NCBI GenBank assembly: GCA_963783355.1
Contig: CAWANF010000001.1
Span: forward strand, 558,001-622,000
Direction: 5' to 3'
Length of the DNA: 64,000 bases
Source of the DNA: CAWANF01 sp963783355
Lineage (GTDB): Bacteria > Bacteroidota > Rhodothermia > Balneolales > DATFMH01
This document shows positions 17,355 to 27,286 of the stretch, piece after piece. A model generated the notes under the pieces. That model did no database searches. It saw only the letters and a list, made by a program, of their open reading frames with translations, and was not told the origin of the DNA. Position 1 is the first letter of the stretch. Each line of letters opens with the position of its first letter. Both the position numbers and the translations under genes were made by a program.

Positions 17355-18619
17355 ATAATTCCACAATTGCGGTAATATTAGGAGGCGGAAAAGGTTCAAG
17401 ATTATATCCATTAACCAAAAGCAGATCAAAGCCGGCTGTTCCGATTGGCGGGAAATATCGCCTGGTTGATATTCCCATTTCCAACTGTCTGAATTCGGAT
17501 ATTCGCAGGATTTTTGTCCTTACACAGTTTAATTCCGCTTCGTTGAACAGGCACATCAAAAATACCTATCACTTCGATTTGTTCAGAAGTGGTTTTGTGG
17601 ATTTGCTCGCTGCCGAACAAACCTATTCCAGTCAAAAGTGGTTCCAGGGAACAGCCGATGCGGTCAGGCAATCATTGCATCATCTTGAAAATACAGAACA
17701 TGATTACGTCCTTATACTATCCGGTGACCAGCTATACCAGATGGATTTTACCGAGATGATCGAAAGGCATATTAAAACCAACTCCCAGATTTCTATCGCA
17801 ACGATTCCGGTTAACAGTGGTGATGCTACCGGATTTGGCATCATGCAATCCGATGAAAGTCATACCATTAAGAAATTTATCGAAAAACCGTCAATGGACG
17901 TTTTGGACGACTGGAAATCGGATGTGAGCGAGGAAAATAAAGCCAAAGGGAATGAATACATGGCATCTATGGGAATTTATTGTTTCAACAGGAATGCTTT
18001 GTATGAATTATTTAATAATAGTCCTGATGCTAAAGATTTTGGAAAAGAAATCATTCCTATTGCGATCGAGTCTAATTACAAAGTTTCCAGCTATGAATTT
18101 AACGGTTATTGGACCGACATCGGAACGGTAAAATCTTTTTTTGAAGCGAATCTTGAATTGACGGACGCTTTGCCCCGGTTCAATCTGTATGATAATATTC
18201 GCACCGTTTATACGAATCCCCGTTTACTTCCGGCCACCAAGATATCCGGCACTACCCTCGAACGTTCTGTTGTTGCAGGAGGAGGCATCGTAGAAGCCAG
18301 CCGTGTTGAGCATTCAATCATTGGGATACGTTCGCGTATTGGCCGAGGAACAACCATTGTCGACTCCATCATCATGGGTAATGATTTTTTCCCGACTTAC
18401 GACAAAGTGATTGAAGACGGAGAAGATCCGCATCTTGGAATCGGGGAACGCTGTTATATAAAGAACGCAATCATCGATAAAAATTGCAAGATTGGAAACG
18501 ATGTCCGCATAAACGGAGGTACCCATCTGGAAGATGGTGATTATGGCAATTACAGTGTGGTCGATGGTATTGTTGTCGTTCCGAGAGGCGGCGTACTGGT
18601 AAACGGTTCTGTTATTTGA
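17351..18619 (+). CDS. glgC: Glucose-1-phosphate adenylyltransferase
   Basis: Makes ADP-glucose from glucose-1-phosphate and ATP, the committed step of bacterial glycogen synthesis. The nucleotidyltransferase motif GGGKGSRLYPLTKSRSKPAV starts at residue 11, followed by GGKYRLVDIPISNC. Substrate-loop residues are visible in FIEKP and in YWTDIGTVKSFFEANL. The C-terminal left-handed beta-helix (about 290-422) is present with hexapeptide-type repeats (SIIGIRSRIGRGTTIVDSI). Full length at 422 residues. It is translationally coupled to glgA and followed by a perfect hairpin terminator. Confidence 0.95.
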   Translation: MNNSTIAVILGGGKGSRLYPLTKSRSKPAVPIGGKYRLVDIPISNCLNSDIRRIFVLTQFNSASLNRHIKNTYHFDLFRSGFVDLLAAEQTYSSQKWFQGTADAVRQSLHHLENTEHDYVLILSGDQLYQMDFTEMIERHIKTNSQISIATIPVNSGDATGFGIMQSDESHTIKKFIEKPSMDVLDDWKSDVSEENKAKGNEYMASMGIYCFNRNALYELFNNSPDAKDFGKEIIPIAIESNYKVSSYEFNGYWTDIGTVKSFFEANLELTDALPRFNLYDNIRTVYTNPRLLPATKISGTTLERSVVAGGGIVEASRVEHSIIGIRSRIGRGTTIVDSIIMGNDFFPTYDKVIEDGEDPHLGIGERCYIKNAIIDKNCKIGNDVRINGGTHLEDGDYGNYSVVDGIVVVPRGGVLVNGSVI

Positions 18620-18640
18620 GTGTTAAGGTTGTTCCTCGTT

Positions 18641-18668
18641 GTAAGGTCAATTCATGAATTGACCTTAC
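18641..18668. terminator. Hairpin terminator after glgC
   Basis: A perfect palindrome with arms GTAAGGTCAATTCA and TGAATTGACCTTAC, followed by ATTTT. It lies between convergent glgC and the exonuclease gene and may serve both. Confidence 0.75.
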
Positions 18669-18700
18669 ATTTTCCGTTCTCCATCTTCCGGTTTTTTTCT

Positions 18701-19417
18701 TTATGGATTCGGCCCTTTCTGAATTTCTACAAGTTTTTCCATGGCACGCGATCGCAGATTGTTGAATGATTCAGCATTGATGTCGCCCACGGTATATTTT
18801 AGATGCAGCCAGATCAGGTAAGTAGCCATCACATCCTCATAGCAGTAATGTTCAATCTCATTCATCCTGCCTTCACGGTACATCTTCAGCACTTCATTGC
18901 CTTCTCCCGTTTGTTTGAAAGGAACTTCGATTAATAATCCGAGGTGTTTAAGTTTGGGCCATGAACTGGCACCGAAATTACTGAATTCATCAACTAGGTC
19001 TATGTTGCTTTTGCTGTAACGATATCGGATTTCATAGTTATTTAATCGGAGCGGTAATTGTAAACCATGCTTTAAAGCTCTGTACGTGAGTAGCGGTAAA
19101 TCGAAACCACGGCCGTTATGGTGAACCAGTCCGAAGTCTTTATAGGCATTCAATGCAAAAATAATTTTCTGGAGGCCATCCACTTCGTTTTCGCCGCTCC
19201 AGGATACTTTTTGTTTAGGTTCCCCATTGTTATCAATCCATAAACCAACCCACGATACAAGCCGGTGAAACATTGGAGGCATAAATCCGGTTTTATTGTG
19301 AGCTATTTGTTCGCCAGCCTGCTCCAGTAAGGTGTCATTGTCGTCGCTGGGGCCATCAACGGCTTTCCTGATTAAATCAAAATCAGGTATTGATTCAAAA
19401 TCGAATACAAAATACAT
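18701..19417 (-). CDS. PolB-related predicted 3'-5' exonuclease
   Basis: A DnaQ-like exonuclease of the group described as related to the exonuclease domain of family B DNA polymerases. The first acidic motif FDFESIPD gives D6 and E8. The second is near VHHNGRGFDLPLL, and the third is in HYCYEDVMATYLIWLHL. SNIDLVDEFSNFGASSWPKLKHLG is typical of this family. No polymerase domain is present, so it is a stand-alone nuclease, probably in repair or RNA/DNA processing. It lies four bases downstream of the asparaginase gene and is likely co-transcribed with it. Confidence 0.85.
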   Translation of the reverse strand: MYFVFDFESIPDFDLIRKAVDGPSDDNDTLLEQAGEQIAHNKTGFMPPMFHRLVSWVGLWIDNNGEPKQKVSWSGENEVDGLQKIIFALNAYKDFGLVHHNGRGFDLPLLTYRALKHGLQLPLRLNNYEIRYRYSKSNIDLVDEFSNFGASSWPKLKHLGLLIEVPFKQTGEGNEVLKMYREGRMNEIEHYCYEDVMATYLIWLHLKYTVGDINAESFNNLRSRAMEKLVEIQKGPNP

Positions 19418-19421
19418 AGTC

Positions 19422-20420
19422 TTATTCGGTTAGTTCACCGGCTAAAGAGCGTACAAACTGTTGCCGGATATGGTTTTTATCGTGATAATTGCCAAAAAGA
19501 TACATCATTTTGGCAACAGCTGCTTCGGTAGTCATGTCTCCGGCGCTGAGTATACCGTGCTCCAATGCAATCTGACCACTTGAATATTTCTGAAGATTAA
19601 CAGAGTCGTAGTCGGCCTGTGAGCGCATTACCAATAATATATCTTTCTCTGTGCAACGATCAATAAAAGGAAGCAGGCTGTAAGATCCGGCAACCGGGAA
19701 ATTACCACAGCCGAAGCCTTCAATGATGATAGCATTAGGTGACGTTTCCAATAAAGGAAATAAATATTTGGAGTTCAGCCCGGGAAATATTTTTAAAACG
19801 AAAATTTCATTATTGAACTTTGGTGTGATAGAAAATCGTCCCGAAACAGATGGTGCGACAAACTTTGTGTCTATAGTCAGGCCGATTTCTCCCAACGGTG
19901 GATAATTCGGAGTAGAGAAGGCATCAAAGTCGTTGATACTCATTTTGGTTGATCGATTACCGCGAAATATGCGATCATTGAAGCAGATAACCACCTCGTT
20001 AAACGGCATGGTAGAAACTTCGACGGCATTGATGAGATTACGGCGTGCATCGCTTCTTAAATTGATAATAGGAACCTGGCTGCCGGTCAGTACTACCGGT
20101 TTTCCAAGATTTTCAAGACAAAATGATAAAGCCGAGGCCGTGTAAGCCATGGTATCAGTGCCATGCAAAATCACGAAACCATCATACTTTGTATAATTAT
20201 CAAAAATACATTGGGCGATTTTAATCCAATGAGACGGGTTTAAGTTGGAACTGTCTTCAGAAAACAAGTTAAATGTGTCTATATCTGCGAGTTGAGACAA
20301 TTCCGGCATTGATTTTCTAACAATATCCTCGGATGTTAAAGGATCAATTTCAGTTAATTCATTTGCCTGAATGCGCATGGCAATTGTTCCGCCGGTTTGA
20401 ATTAACAAAATACTTTTCAT
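19422..20420 (-). CDS. Type I L-asparaginase
   Basis: Hydrolyses asparagine to aspartate and ammonia. The first active-site segment QTGGTIA gives the nucleophile T12. The second, HGTDTMAYT (86-94), supplies T88 and D89. The C-terminal domain with GFGCGNFPVAG and LVMRSQADYDSVNLQKYSSG matches the cytosolic AnsA-like type. There is no signal peptide, which supports a cytoplasmic location. At 332 residues it is full length. Some relatives act on glutamine or form Asn/Gln amidotransferase subunits, but the single-domain form here favours simple asparaginase. Confidence 0.9.
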   Translation of the reverse strand: MKSILLIQTGGTIAMRIQANELTEIDPLTSEDIVRKSMPELSQLADIDTFNLFSEDSSNLNPSHWIKIAQCIFDNYTKYDGFVILHGTDTMAYTASALSFCLENLGKPVVLTGSQVPIINLRSDARRNLINAVEVSTMPFNEVVICFNDRIFRGNRSTKMSINDFDAFSTPNYPPLGEIGLTIDTKFVAPSVSGRFSITPKFNNEIFVLKIFPGLNSKYLFPLLETSPNAIIIEGFGCGNFPVAGSYSLLPFIDRCTEKDILLVMRSQADYDSVNLQKYSSGQIALEHGILSAGDMTTEAAVAKMMYLFGNYHDKNHIRQQFVRSLAGELTE

Positions 20421-20665
20421 AATGTTTTTGATATTTTAAAATTCAGAGAGTTAGGGTTTGAAGCCCGATTTTGTCTCCTTCTGCAAAAAATGTGTTGTAA
20501 TAGTGCGTTTTTTGAAATGATTATTAACTGAAATTTCAATTAATTGTAACTGAAAATAAGAAACAAAATTCAGGATAGGATGAAAAATGTAATCTAAAAA
20601 CCTGAGAAGTCTCATCCGTAAAATTCTGATAGTCCTATGAATGCCTATTAGTAAGGAGTTACGCT

Positions 20666-22792
20666 ATGAATGTTTATGAACCTTCCAAAATCAGAAATGT
20701 CGTTTTACTAGGCCACTCCGGTTCCGGAAAAACCACACTTACCGAAACCATGCTTTTTGAATCCGGAACTGTCAACCGGCGTGGGTCAATCGATCAAAAA
20801 AACACGGTATCCGACTACCATGAAATCGAACATGATAAGCTGAAATCCGTTTTTTCAACTTTTATGCATCTCGACTGGCGCGGGCATAAAATAAATCTGA
20901 TCGATACCCCGGGGACCAACGATTATATTGGGGAAGTTGTTGGAGCACTGAGTATTGCGGATACTGCTATATATGTTCTTGATGCCGAGCATGGGGTGGA
21001 AGTTGGAACTGAGATGTTATGGGATCATGCCAAAGATTATTCAATACCGTCTATATTTGTTGTTAATAAACTGGAACATTCCAATTCTAATTTTCAGAAA
21101 TGCGTTGACCTGGCCAAAGAGCGTTTCGGTCGCGAAGTGGTGGTTGTTCAATATCCCTATGAAGAAGGCAATGATTTTAATACTATTATCGATGTTTTGA
21201 AAATGACCATGTATGAGTTTCCTGAAGGCGGGGGGAAACCTCAGAAATTACCAATTCCGGATTCTCAAAAAGCCCAGGCCGAGTTGCTTCACAATGAATT
21301 AGTTGAAACGATCGCTGAGAACGACGAATTGCTGATGGATCTGTATTTTGAAAAGGGAGAACTGGACGAGGATGAAATGCGTGATGGCTTGCAGAAAGCG
21401 ATGATCAATCACCAGATTTTCCCCCTGTTTTGTGTATCGGCTGAACGAAATATGGGCACCGGGCGGATCATGGGATTTTTAGATAATGTAGCTCCTTCAC
21501 CTTTAAATGTTCCCGGGCCTAAATTGACAAATGGTGAAAATTTAGTATTGGATCCTGAAGGGAATACGGTGGCATTTTTATTCAAAACACAGTCGGAACA
21601 GCATGTTGGCGATTTGATGTATTTCAAGGTCTTCGGAGGTTCCATCAAAACCGGGATGGATTTAATAAATCACACTAATGGAACAACCAACCGCATAGGA
21701 TCTATCAGTATTTCCCAGGGAAATAAACATATTGATGTTCCTGAAGCAAAAACGGGTGATATCGCGGCAGTCGTGAAACTCAAAGATTGTAGTATCAACG
21801 ATACGTTGCATGATAAAGGGCACGAGGTAGAACTAGCTGCTGTTAAATATCCGGAACCGGTTATTCAGTATTCCATTAAGGCAAAAAGTGAAAGTGACGA
21901 AGAGAAAATGGCCCAGGCCCTGCACCAGCTTGAAAGGGAAGATCCGTCGTTGCATATAACGCATAGTAAAGAATTAAAACAAACATTGATTGGCGGACAA
22001 GGTGAAGAGCAATTGGCGGTGGTTAAATACAGCCTGGAACATCGTTTTAAAACAGATGTAGAGTTTGAACAGCCTAAAATTCCATATCGCGAGACTATTA
22101 CTAAGCCAGTGCGTGCCAGTTATAAACATAAAAAGCAGTCGGGTGGTGCCGGGCAGTATGGCGAAGTTTACATGCTGGTTGAACCGTACACCGAAGGTAT
22201 GCCAGCCCCGGGCGATATTTCGGTCAGAGATGTTAATGAAATTGAACTGGAATGGGGTGGAAAACTGGTATTCCAGAACTGTATTGTTGGTGGTGTCATC
22301 GATGCCCGTTTTTTACCGGCCATTTTGAAAGGTATTATGGATAAGATGGAAAATGGTCCGTTGACCGGTTGCCGTGCGCGGGATATCCGGGTTTCTGTTT
22401 ATGACGGTTCAATGCACCCGGTTGATTCGAATGAAGCGGCTTTCAAAACAGCCGGATTGATGGCCTTCAAGAAAGCGTTCCTGGATGCCAATCCTCAGTT
22501 ACTGGAACCGGTATATGAAGTGGAAATCATAGTTCCCGCAGAGTATATGGGTGATGTGATGAACGATTTATCAACCCGCCGCGGGCAGATTTTAGGTATG
22601 GATGCCGAGGGAGCAATTCAAAAAGTGAAAGCGATTGTACCGCTGGCGGAATTGTATCGGTATTCTACTCATCTGAAATCGATGACGCAGGGAAGAGGCA
22701 ATCACCGACGTAAATTTTCACATTACGCTTCGGTACCGAGAGACGTGCAGGATAAAGTTATTAAGGAAAATGCGGAGGTTGAAGAGGTTTAG
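20666..22792 (+). CDS. Elongation factor G-like GTPase (divergent EF-G paralogue)
   Basis: A 708-residue five-domain translational GTPase related to EF-G. G1 is GHSGSGKT (16-23) and G3 is DTPGTNDY (80-87). G4 is NKLE (134-137), where NKxD is usual. The switch II histidine of EF-G/EF-Tu (DTPGH) is T84 here, and the RGIT switch I motif is replaced by the region KLKSVFST (58-65). Domain IV (about 470-590) and the C-terminal domain are retained (EVEIIVPAEYMGDVMNDLSTRRG). Such paralogues are widespread, with poorly known roles, and this is unlikely to be the main translocase. A strong site AAGGAGTT at 20653-20660 sets the start. Its 3' end overlaps the convergent OstA-like gene by 32 bases. Confidence 0.9.
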   Translation: MNVYEPSKIRNVVLLGHSGSGKTTLTETMLFESGTVNRRGSIDQKNTVSDYHEIEHDKLKSVFSTFMHLDWRGHKINLIDTPGTNDYIGEVVGALSIADTAIYVLDAEHGVEVGTEMLWDHAKDYSIPSIFVVNKLEHSNSNFQKCVDLAKERFGREVVVVQYPYEEGNDFNTIIDVLKMTMYEFPEGGGKPQKLPIPDSQKAQAELLHNELVETIAENDELLMDLYFEKGELDEDEMRDGLQKAMINHQIFPLFCVSAERNMGTGRIMGFLDNVAPSPLNVPGPKLTNGENLVLDPEGNTVAFLFKTQSEQHVGDLMYFKVFGGSIKTGMDLINHTNGTTNRIGSISISQGNKHIDVPEAKTGDIAAVVKLKDCSINDTLHDKGHEVELAAVKYPEPVIQYSIKAKSESDEEKMAQALHQLEREDPSLHITHSKELKQTLIGGQGEEQLAVVKYSLEHRFKTDVEFEQPKIPYRETITKPVRASYKHKKQSGGAGQYGEVYMLVEPYTEGMPAPGDISVRDVNEIELEWGGKLVFQNCIVGGVIDARFLPAILKGIMDKMENGPLTGCRARDIRVSVYDGSMHPVDSNEAAFKTAGLMAFKKAFLDANPQLLEPVYEVEIIVPAEYMGDVMNDLSTRRGQILGMDAEGAIQKVKAIVPLAELYRYSTHLKSMTQGRGNHRRKFSHYASVPRDVQDKVIKENAEVEEV

Positions 22793-24263
22793 TCTCGACA
22801 GAATCCTGAATGGTTTTTAAGTACGATTTATATCGATAAGGCAGAGGAAATGGCCTGTTGTCCGGGACGGCAGGCAGCCTCGCCTTTAAATCATCAACGG
22901 GTTTATCCGGTCGCAATTTAGGGTCCCACGCAAACCCTTTGAGACGTTTGGAGGCCAATTTTTTGGATTCTTCCAGAAAATTCCCATCAACATTTTTGAG
23001 TGCTTTGAGCCTTTTGACATTTCCCTTGTTAAAAAATATTTCAATAGAATCGGCTGTCATCTGAATGGCACCATCCGGCTTGTTTTCGCTATTTTTTGAA
23101 AAGTACAATACTTGCCCCTTGGGGTAAACCAGCATCGAAGAGATGTCGCCGTGATCGAATTTTGCATGAATGGAATCACCGGTAATCTGGTTTAGTCGTT
23201 TTGTAACCGAATCTTCAGCAACAATAAATGGATTAGGGTACGAAGTCAGGGATCGAACGGTATCCTTGTACAATTTTATGAAGATCTTCGGACCGGTTAG
23301 TTGAAGCCTTTTATACCATGCCTTCGCATTGGATATTAATGTAAAGGTGCTTGTGGAATCCCGGTAAATGGAAGTATCGGAAATGGAAGAAAACTTGCTT
23401 GACCAGATGTGCACATCGCCGGTAGCATTAAATACATAGGTCGAATCATGTTCCCAGTATTTGATGTCTTTCGACCATACAAAGCTCGTGTCTTTCTTGT
23501 TTTTATTGATTTTTTCCATGTAAGAATGGCCTTTCAGCCTGCGATATCCCGTAGAATCGGCCATTATAAAATCGCCGGCCAGCTTAACATGATTTTTGGT
23601 ATCGCTGATAAAAACCCGACCGTGTAATTCATAATATTTTGATGCCCGGTTGGTAAAAAGACTGTCGGCCTCGGCATACTGGGATGAATCGGCCACCTGG
23701 ACGTCACCCCGGAAAATAGCACTGTCTTTCTTGTTAAAATAGATTCCGCTTAAAGCCAGCAGTGTCCCTTTTTTATCCTCAAGCCGGATTTTATGCGGAA
23801 ACTGTGCAATATCATTTTTAAAAGAATAGATAGCACTTGAGCTGAAAAGTGTCGCTTTTTTATTGTGTATGATTACCCGCCCTTTAAATCTGCTGATGTC
23901 TGCACCAGTGTTGTATGTTGCTGAATCGGCCCATATTTTTTCTTTTTTAGTGATGATTTCAATATTTCCAAAGGCTCTCAGTTGATCACTATCCAGGTAT
24001 TGATAAGCACTGTCGCAATAAATTGTCAGGTCGTTATGTCTCAATTCAACATCCCCGAGTAATTTTCTTACGTTATGGCCATTGACAACACCGCCTATTA
24101 GCTTATTGGTTTTCAGAATATCAATTTTCTTTGGTTTCTTTTGGGCAATTACAGGTACCGGCATGGATGATAAGAACAGGACAAGTGTTAAGAATAAAAC
24201 CAAAAGGAATGAAGAATACCATTTGTTATTAACCGCAGATATCAATGCCCGTTTGTTCATCAT
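22761..24263 (-). CDS. OstA/LptA-like LPS-transport protein
   Basis: A secreted 500-residue protein with a signal-like N-terminus (hydrophobic about 18-38, cleavage probably at VIA|Q). It consists of repeated LptA/OstA jellyroll strands: GVVNGHNVRKLLGDVELRHNDLTIYCDSAYQYLDSDQLRAFG, given here only by its positions about 58-98, then similar units to about 450. The pattern GDVxxxxxxxxxxxDSAxY repeats. No C-terminal barrel as in LptD is seen. It should bind lipid A in the periplasm as part of the Lpt bridge. Its start overlaps lptC by four bases. Alternative starts are at the adjacent M2 codon. It is last in the AGCS-upp-lptC-ostA operon. Confidence 0.85.
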   Translation of the reverse strand: MMNKRALISAVNNKWYSSFLLVLFLTLVLFLSSMPVPVIAQKKPKKIDILKTNKLIGGVVNGHNVRKLLGDVELRHNDLTIYCDSAYQYLDSDQLRAFGNIEIITKKEKIWADSATYNTGADISRFKGRVIIHNKKATLFSSSAIYSFKNDIAQFPHKIRLEDKKGTLLALSGIYFNKKDSAIFRGDVQVADSSQYAEADSLFTNRASKYYELHGRVFISDTKNHVKLAGDFIMADSTGYRRLKGHSYMEKINKNKKDTSFVWSKDIKYWEHDSTYVFNATGDVHIWSSKFSSISDTSIYRDSTSTFTLISNAKAWYKRLQLTGPKIFIKLYKDTVRSLTSYPNPFIVAEDSVTKRLNQITGDSIHAKFDHGDISSMLVYPKGQVLYFSKNSENKPDGAIQMTADSIEIFFNKGNVKRLKALKNVDGNFLEESKKLASKRLKGFAWDPKLRPDKPVDDLKARLPAVPDNRPFPLPYRYKSYLKTIQDSVETKPLQPPHFP

Positions 24264-24805
24264 TTTATGGAAACCCGGCCGGTAACTTTTTTTATGGTGT
24301 AGGTACTGAGGTCTTCCTTGCCTTTCAAACCATATCCGGCGATACTATCGGTTGGAGTGGTTATGGTGACATAAGAAGGCGTACTTATATCCTTTGTTTG
24401 CTGCAGCCACTTCAGAAATTCACTTCTCAGGGTTTTATTTTTGTTCGTTCGGATTACCACATCTCCGGAAAAATCGAATTCAGAATTTTTGCTAAGATAA
24501 ACTGCTTTATTACATTGAACGGTCGTTCGGACGTGTCCTGTCGAATCTTTGATTGAAATATGAACCGGTCCTTTGAAATGGGTTTCCGTATCGTTTTTCT
24601 TGCTATAGGTTTCGGCATACGGGGAAGTCAATAAAACCAAATCCTGTCCACCCTGAATAAGATTCATATTGACATTCCAGCTTTCAGTTTTAGAAGTCAG
24701 CGTATCGGTCAAGGCTTTATTTACCCTTTTTTTATCGTATTCAGATAAATCAGTACAGGCGCTTCCCAGGATAAGAAGTATCAATATGATGGTGATATTT
24801 CTCAT
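24260..24805 (-). CDS. lptC: LptC-like LPS export protein, lipoprotein
   Basis: A 181-residue protein with lipobox LGSAC (C17), followed by an LptC/YrbK beta-jellyroll (about 45-178). Typical phrases are GPVHISIKDSTGHVRTTVQ, AVYLSKNSEFDFSGDVVIRT and LKWLQQTKDIST. In Escherichia coli LptC is a bitopic inner-membrane protein; Bacteroidota versions are often predicted lipoproteins, as here. It should hand LPS from LptBFG to the LptA/OstA protein encoded by the overlapping next gene. It lies six bases after upp. Confidence 0.85.
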   Translation of the reverse strand: MRNITIILILLILGSACTDLSEYDKKRVNKALTDTLTSKTESWNVNMNLIQGGQDLVLLTSPYAETYSKKNDTETHFKGPVHISIKDSTGHVRTTVQCNKAVYLSKNSEFDFSGDVVIRTNKNKTLRSEFLKWLQQTKDISTPSYVTITTPTDSIAGYGLKGKEDLSTYTIKKVTGRVSIK

Positions 24806-24811
24806 AATATG

Positions 24812-25447
24812 CTATGTCGTTCCAAAGAAGCGATCACCGGCATCCCCGAGCCCGGGGACGATATAGGCATCATCATTCAATCGTTCATCAATGGCGGCCG
24901 TGATGATACGTACATCAGGATGTTCTTTTTGGAGGCGTTCAATACCTTCGGGTGCTGAAATGAGGCACATAAAACGAATATTTTTAGCACCATGACGTTT
25001 CAATATATCCAAAGCGGCTATTGCGCTTCCGGCTGTTGCCAGCATGGGATCAACGACAATAACTTCAGCTTTGTCCACTCCATTCGGCATTTTGTAATAA
25101 TATTCTACCGGGTTTTTAGTGGTTTCATCACGATAGAGGCCCAAATGTCCCACCTTTGCCTCTGGAATAAACGTAATGATGGAATCAACCAGGCCAAGTC
25201 CGGCACGTAAAATAGGGACAACAATAAGTTCTGTATCCAGTACATAGCCTTCCGTTTTTTGAATAGGTGTAGAGACATCCACCTTTTTCAGGGGTAAATC
25301 TTCGAGAGCATAATAAGCCAGGATTGTAGAAATTCGGCCTAAAACCTGGCGAAAAGTAGAAGAAGGCGTATCCTTGTCCCGTAAAATAGTCAAATCCCGC
25401 TCAGTCAGCGGATGTTTAATCAATGTAACATTTTTGAAATTACTCAT
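24812..25447 (-). CDS. upp: Uracil phosphoribosyltransferase
   Basis: Converts uracil and PRPP to UMP in pyrimidine salvage. The PRPP-binding loop is VVDPMLATAGSA (about 130-141). The C-terminal uracil-binding segment ends in YIVPGLGDAGDRFFGTT, which is diagnostic. Also present are HPLTERDLTILRDKDTPSSTFR and VPILRAGLGLVDSI. At 211 residues it is full length. Its start overlaps the stop of the symporter gene by eight bases, and lptC follows within six bases, so it is in a tight operon with functionally unrelated neighbours. Confidence 0.95.
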   Translation of the reverse strand: MSNFKNVTLIKHPLTERDLTILRDKDTPSSTFRQVLGRISTILAYYALEDLPLKKVDVSTPIQKTEGYVLDTELIVVPILRAGLGLVDSIITFIPEAKVGHLGLYRDETTKNPVEYYYKMPNGVDKAEVIVVDPMLATAGSAIAALDILKRHGAKNIRFMCLISAPEGIERLQKEHPDVRIITAAIDERLNDDAYIVPGLGDAGDRFFGTT

Positions 25448-27095
25448 TAGATCGTAAATGAGGTCTGGAGAAATATTCTTTGGTCACTTTATATACGACT
25501 CCTGAGAGTGCAAATAAAGCAATAATATTTGGCAATGCCATCAAACCTAATGTAATGTCACCGATATTCCAAACGGTTGTAAGGGCAAGTATGGCACCAA
25601 TAAAATTCATAACTACATAAAAACCTTTATAGTATTTGATCGAACGATCTCCAAGTAAATATTGAATCGCCCGGTCACCATAATAGCTCCAGCTAATAGC
25701 TGTTGATATTCCGAATAAAAATACACAAAGTGTAACAATGTAGCGACCTCCTGAAAAAAGATGTGACAAGCCCTGTTCAAATGCCAACGAAGTCAGGGGA
25801 GCCCCGGTTTGAATGGCATTCCCATAAAGAGTTGCATAAACTTTTTCATTATCCCCTTTAACGAGGCGATTATTCCTGGTAATTAATACTGTACCGTTGA
25901 AGGGCTTGCTTTGAGCAGCATCGGTATATAAGGTATCGACTCCGTAATCATTGCGATATAGTTTTCCGTCCTGAACTATCCCATTGACTACCGAAAGAGC
26001 ACTGGCCTGTTGTTGTTCACTGGTATTAGAATACATCATTGAAGTATCGGCCGAATTGATTGGAATAATAGATGGCTGTTTAACCTGCCAAACATTGGTA
26101 ATAATAATGACCAGCCCGGTCATCGTACAAATTACAAGTGTATCAATAAAGGGTTCGAGGAGGGCAACGACTCCTTCACGGACCGGTTCATCGGTTTTCG
26201 CAGCAGCGTGTGCAATTGGAGCAGAGCCTTGTCCGGCTTCATTGGAGAATAATCCGCGTTTGATACCCCAGACCATGGTTGTCATAAAAACACCGGAACC
26301 AACGCCAAATGCCCCGGCCTTAGGTGAAAAGGCAGAACTGACAATAAGATGCAGGGTTGGGAGTATTTGATGGTAGTTGGAAATCAGGATTAACAAAGCT
26401 CCAGTAACATAAATGAAAGCCATCAATGGAGCGAGGCGGGCAGTCACGTTGCCGATTCGTTTAATGCCACCAAGAATAACAAAAGCCACGAGGGAAGCCG
26501 TAAATATGCCGGTGATATAGGTTGGAATAGCAAAAGTACTGCGCAGGCTGTCCGCAACCGTATTAGCCTGAACCGCGTTACCGGTCAAAAAAGAACAAAT
26601 AACAGCACTGATTGCAAAAACAATGGCCAGCCATTTCCAATTCGGGCCCAGTCCTTTTTCAATGTAATACATCGGTCCGCCGGATACCGAACCATCCTGG
26701 TTTTTATTACGGTACAAGACGGCCAGTGTACATTCGGAGTATTTTGTAGCCATCCCGAGAAATGCAGTGACCCACATCCAGAACAGGGCTCCGGGTCCGC
26801 CATAGTGAATAGCGATGGCTACTCCGGCAATGTTACCAATTCCGACGGTTGCGGATAAAGCGGTGCTTAATGCCTGAAAATGGTTTACATCGCCTTCATC
26901 TTCCGGGTTATCATAATAACCGGAAACAACTTTAATACCGTGAATGAAACGTCGAATTTGGACAAAACCGAGACGAAAGGTTATATATATACCGAAACTG
27001 AGAAGAATCACGACCATAAATGGGAAAACTTCAGGACGTGCCCATATCAAATTGTCGATATACTCTACAATCTGCTCAAATAGATGCATGCTCAA
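25440..27095 (-). CDS. Sodium:alanine/glycine symporter (AGCS family)
   Basis: Inner-membrane Na+-coupled amino acid carrier of the AGCS family, 551 residues with about ten or eleven membrane helices. Family phrases include SATVGIGNIAGVAIAIHYGGPGA near residues 85-107, GGPMYYIEKGLG, and GIKRGLFSNEAGQGSAPIAHAAAKT near 280-304. A polar insert (about 350-455), with NSADTSMMYSN and DYGVDTLYTDAAQ, interrupts the usual helix order and is probably an extracytoplasmic loop. Members carry D/L-alanine or glycine. It heads the operon with upp, lptC and ostA. Confidence 0.92.
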   Translation of the reverse strand: MSMHLFEQIVEYIDNLIWARPEVFPFMVVILLSFGIYITFRLGFVQIRRFIHGIKVVSGYYDNPEDEGDVNHFQALSTALSATVGIGNIAGVAIAIHYGGPGALFWMWVTAFLGMATKYSECTLAVLYRNKNQDGSVSGGPMYYIEKGLGPNWKWLAIVFAISAVICSFLTGNAVQANTVADSLRSTFAIPTYITGIFTASLVAFVILGGIKRIGNVTARLAPLMAFIYVTGALLILISNYHQILPTLHLIVSSAFSPKAGAFGVGSGVFMTTMVWGIKRGLFSNEAGQGSAPIAHAAAKTDEPVREGVVALLEPFIDTLVICTMTGLVIIITNVWQVKQPSIIPINSADTSMMYSNTSEQQQASALSVVNGIVQDGKLYRNDYGVDTLYTDAAQSKPFNGTVLITRNNRLVKGDNEKVYATLYGNAIQTGAPLTSLAFEQGLSHLFSGGRYIVTLCVFLFGISTAISWSYYGDRAIQYLLGDRSIKYYKGFYVVMNFIGAILALTTVWNIGDITLGLMALPNIIALFALSGVVYKVTKEYFSRPHLRSNE

Positions 27096-27286
27096 GATGT
27101 TATAATTGTTTAGAATCCTCCTGAATAAAGGGGAATGTATAAAACATTTATGTAAAAGCTAAATAATTTAGCCTATACAAATAATTTGCGTGGGTATTAT
27201 CACTCCGAATCGTCTAAAATTGCCTGCAAATAGCTGTTATTATTGATTTAATTCATATTTGTTATAAAACAATAAGTTTTAACGAC

